A DNA stretch of 64,000 nt from Verrucomicrobiaceae bacterium (lineage in GTDB: Bacteria; Verrucomicrobiota; Verrucomicrobiia; Verrucomicrobiales; Verrucomicrobiaceae): assembly GCA_027486585.1 (NCBI GenBank), contig JAIXOU010000039.1, forward strand, positions 29,398 through 93,397, given 5' to 3'. Made by a program: the position numbers and the translations under genes. The first letter of the stretch is position 1, and each line of letters opens with the position of its first letter. Under the pieces are notes generated by a model. That model did no database searches. It was not told where the DNA came from and was given only the letters and a program-made list of their open reading frames with translations. Below are positions 63,753 through 64,000 of this stretch, piece after piece.

Positions 63753-64000
63753 ATGAATGATTTAATCCAATCAACACGTCGTCATTTCTTCAGCCAATGT
63801 GGCATCGGGGTGGGATCGCTGGCGCTGGGATCATTGATGGCTCGGGATGCGGCGTTGGCACCGAAGCGGACGCATTTTCCGGCGAAGGCGAAGAATGTGA
63901 TCTTCCTCTTCATGGCAGGCGGTCCGTCGCAATTGGAGACCTTTGAGCATAAACCCCTGCTCACCAAGCTGAATGGTCAGCCGATCCCTGAAAGCTATAC
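63753..64000 (+). CDS. DUF1501 protein, 5' part; gene runs off the right edge
   Basis: 82 residues are visible. The start [20 protein letters not shown] is a Tat-type signal (RRHFF) as is usual for the family. [20 protein letters not shown] is the conserved DUF1501 opening, an alkaline-phosphatase-like fold of unknown function. It starts five bases after the DUF1549/DUF1553 gene; the pair is nearly always together in planctomycetes and verrucomicrobia. Confidence 0.93.
   Translation, partial: MNDLIQSTRRHFFSQCGIGVGSLALGSLMARDAALAPKRTHFPAKAKNVIFLFMAGGPSQLETFEHKPLLTKLNGQPIPESY

Overview
The window reads as chromosomal DNA of a free-living member of the Verrucomicrobiota, probably close to Verrucomicrobium or Prosthecobacter. 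This is inferred from gene content, not from any rRNA. The main signs are a planctomycete/verrucomicrobial-type cluster at the right end (membrane-bound dehydrogenase fused to HEAT repeats and cytochrome c, DUF1549/DUF1553 with a planctomycete-type cytochrome, DUF1501), two giant secreted proteins built from PVC-favoured modules (delta-60 repeats, lamin-tail, CotH, putative Ig), and a serine/threonine-kinase-like protein with TPR-type repeats. Base composition is moderately GC-rich throughout, except for an AT-rich patch near 27.84-27.93 kb. No rRNA, complete tRNA, CRISPR array or intact transposase was seen.

Layout. 0-3.0 kb: start of an ammonium transporter gene (minus strand) behind a near-consensus sigma-54 promoter, then a methyltransferase, an FmdB-like protein and a DUF2071 protein. 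3.26-9.68 kb: a 2139-residue secreted double beta-propeller protein. 9.8-11.5 kb: a NosR-like flavin/iron-sulfur membrane protein, divergent from phosphofructokinase. 12.8-16.1 kb: a secreted trypsin-like protease group ending in an overlapping active protease and pseudoprotease pair. 16.2-21.5 kb: a thioredoxin-like gene interrupted by an amber codon, glycerol kinase, aspartate-semialdehyde dehydrogenase, transketolase. 21.5-25 kb: REP repeats, a degenerate HNH-like protein, and membrane proteins including DUF2167. 25-28.4 kb: a region with signs of decay (flippase C-terminal remnant, acyltransferase with an apparent internal deletion, tRNA-3'-end-like fragment). 28.4-33.9 kb: ribosomal protein S1, NlpC/P60 lipoprotein, QueE, TonB-dependent receptor. 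34.0-34.2 kb: a 165-bp MITE-like element. 34.2-41.0 kb: a 2247-residue CotH/lamin-tail/beta-helix protein that shares its C-terminal module with the 3.3-kb giant. 41.3-50.7 kb: tail-specific protease, MBL hydrolase, ribokinase, pseudokinase-TPR protein, guanylate kinase, L,D-transpeptidase, a lipoprotein. 50.8-53.9 kb: cupredoxin-PA14 protein plus a propeller dehydrogenase-like protein. 53.9-56.9 kb: SelO, SufE, a Cys-rich CWC protein, ribulose-phosphate epimerase. 57.0-64.0 kb: the PVC cytochrome/dehydrogenase operon, running off the right edge.

How genes fit together. Central carbon enzymes (phosphofructokinase, transketolase, ribulose-phosphate epimerase, glycerol kinase, ribokinase) are scattered singly. 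The cell-envelope theme is strong: lipoproteins, HtrA-like proteases, S41 protease, NlpC/P60, L,D-transpeptidase and a TonB receptor. Two loci, 50.8-53.9 and 57-64 kb, look like periplasmic oxidative systems that couple propeller proteins to cupredoxin or cytochrome c carriers. The least explained items are the shared C-terminal module of the two giant proteins, the protease/pseudoprotease pair with a PDZ inserted in the protease fold, the MITE-like element and the REP arrays.
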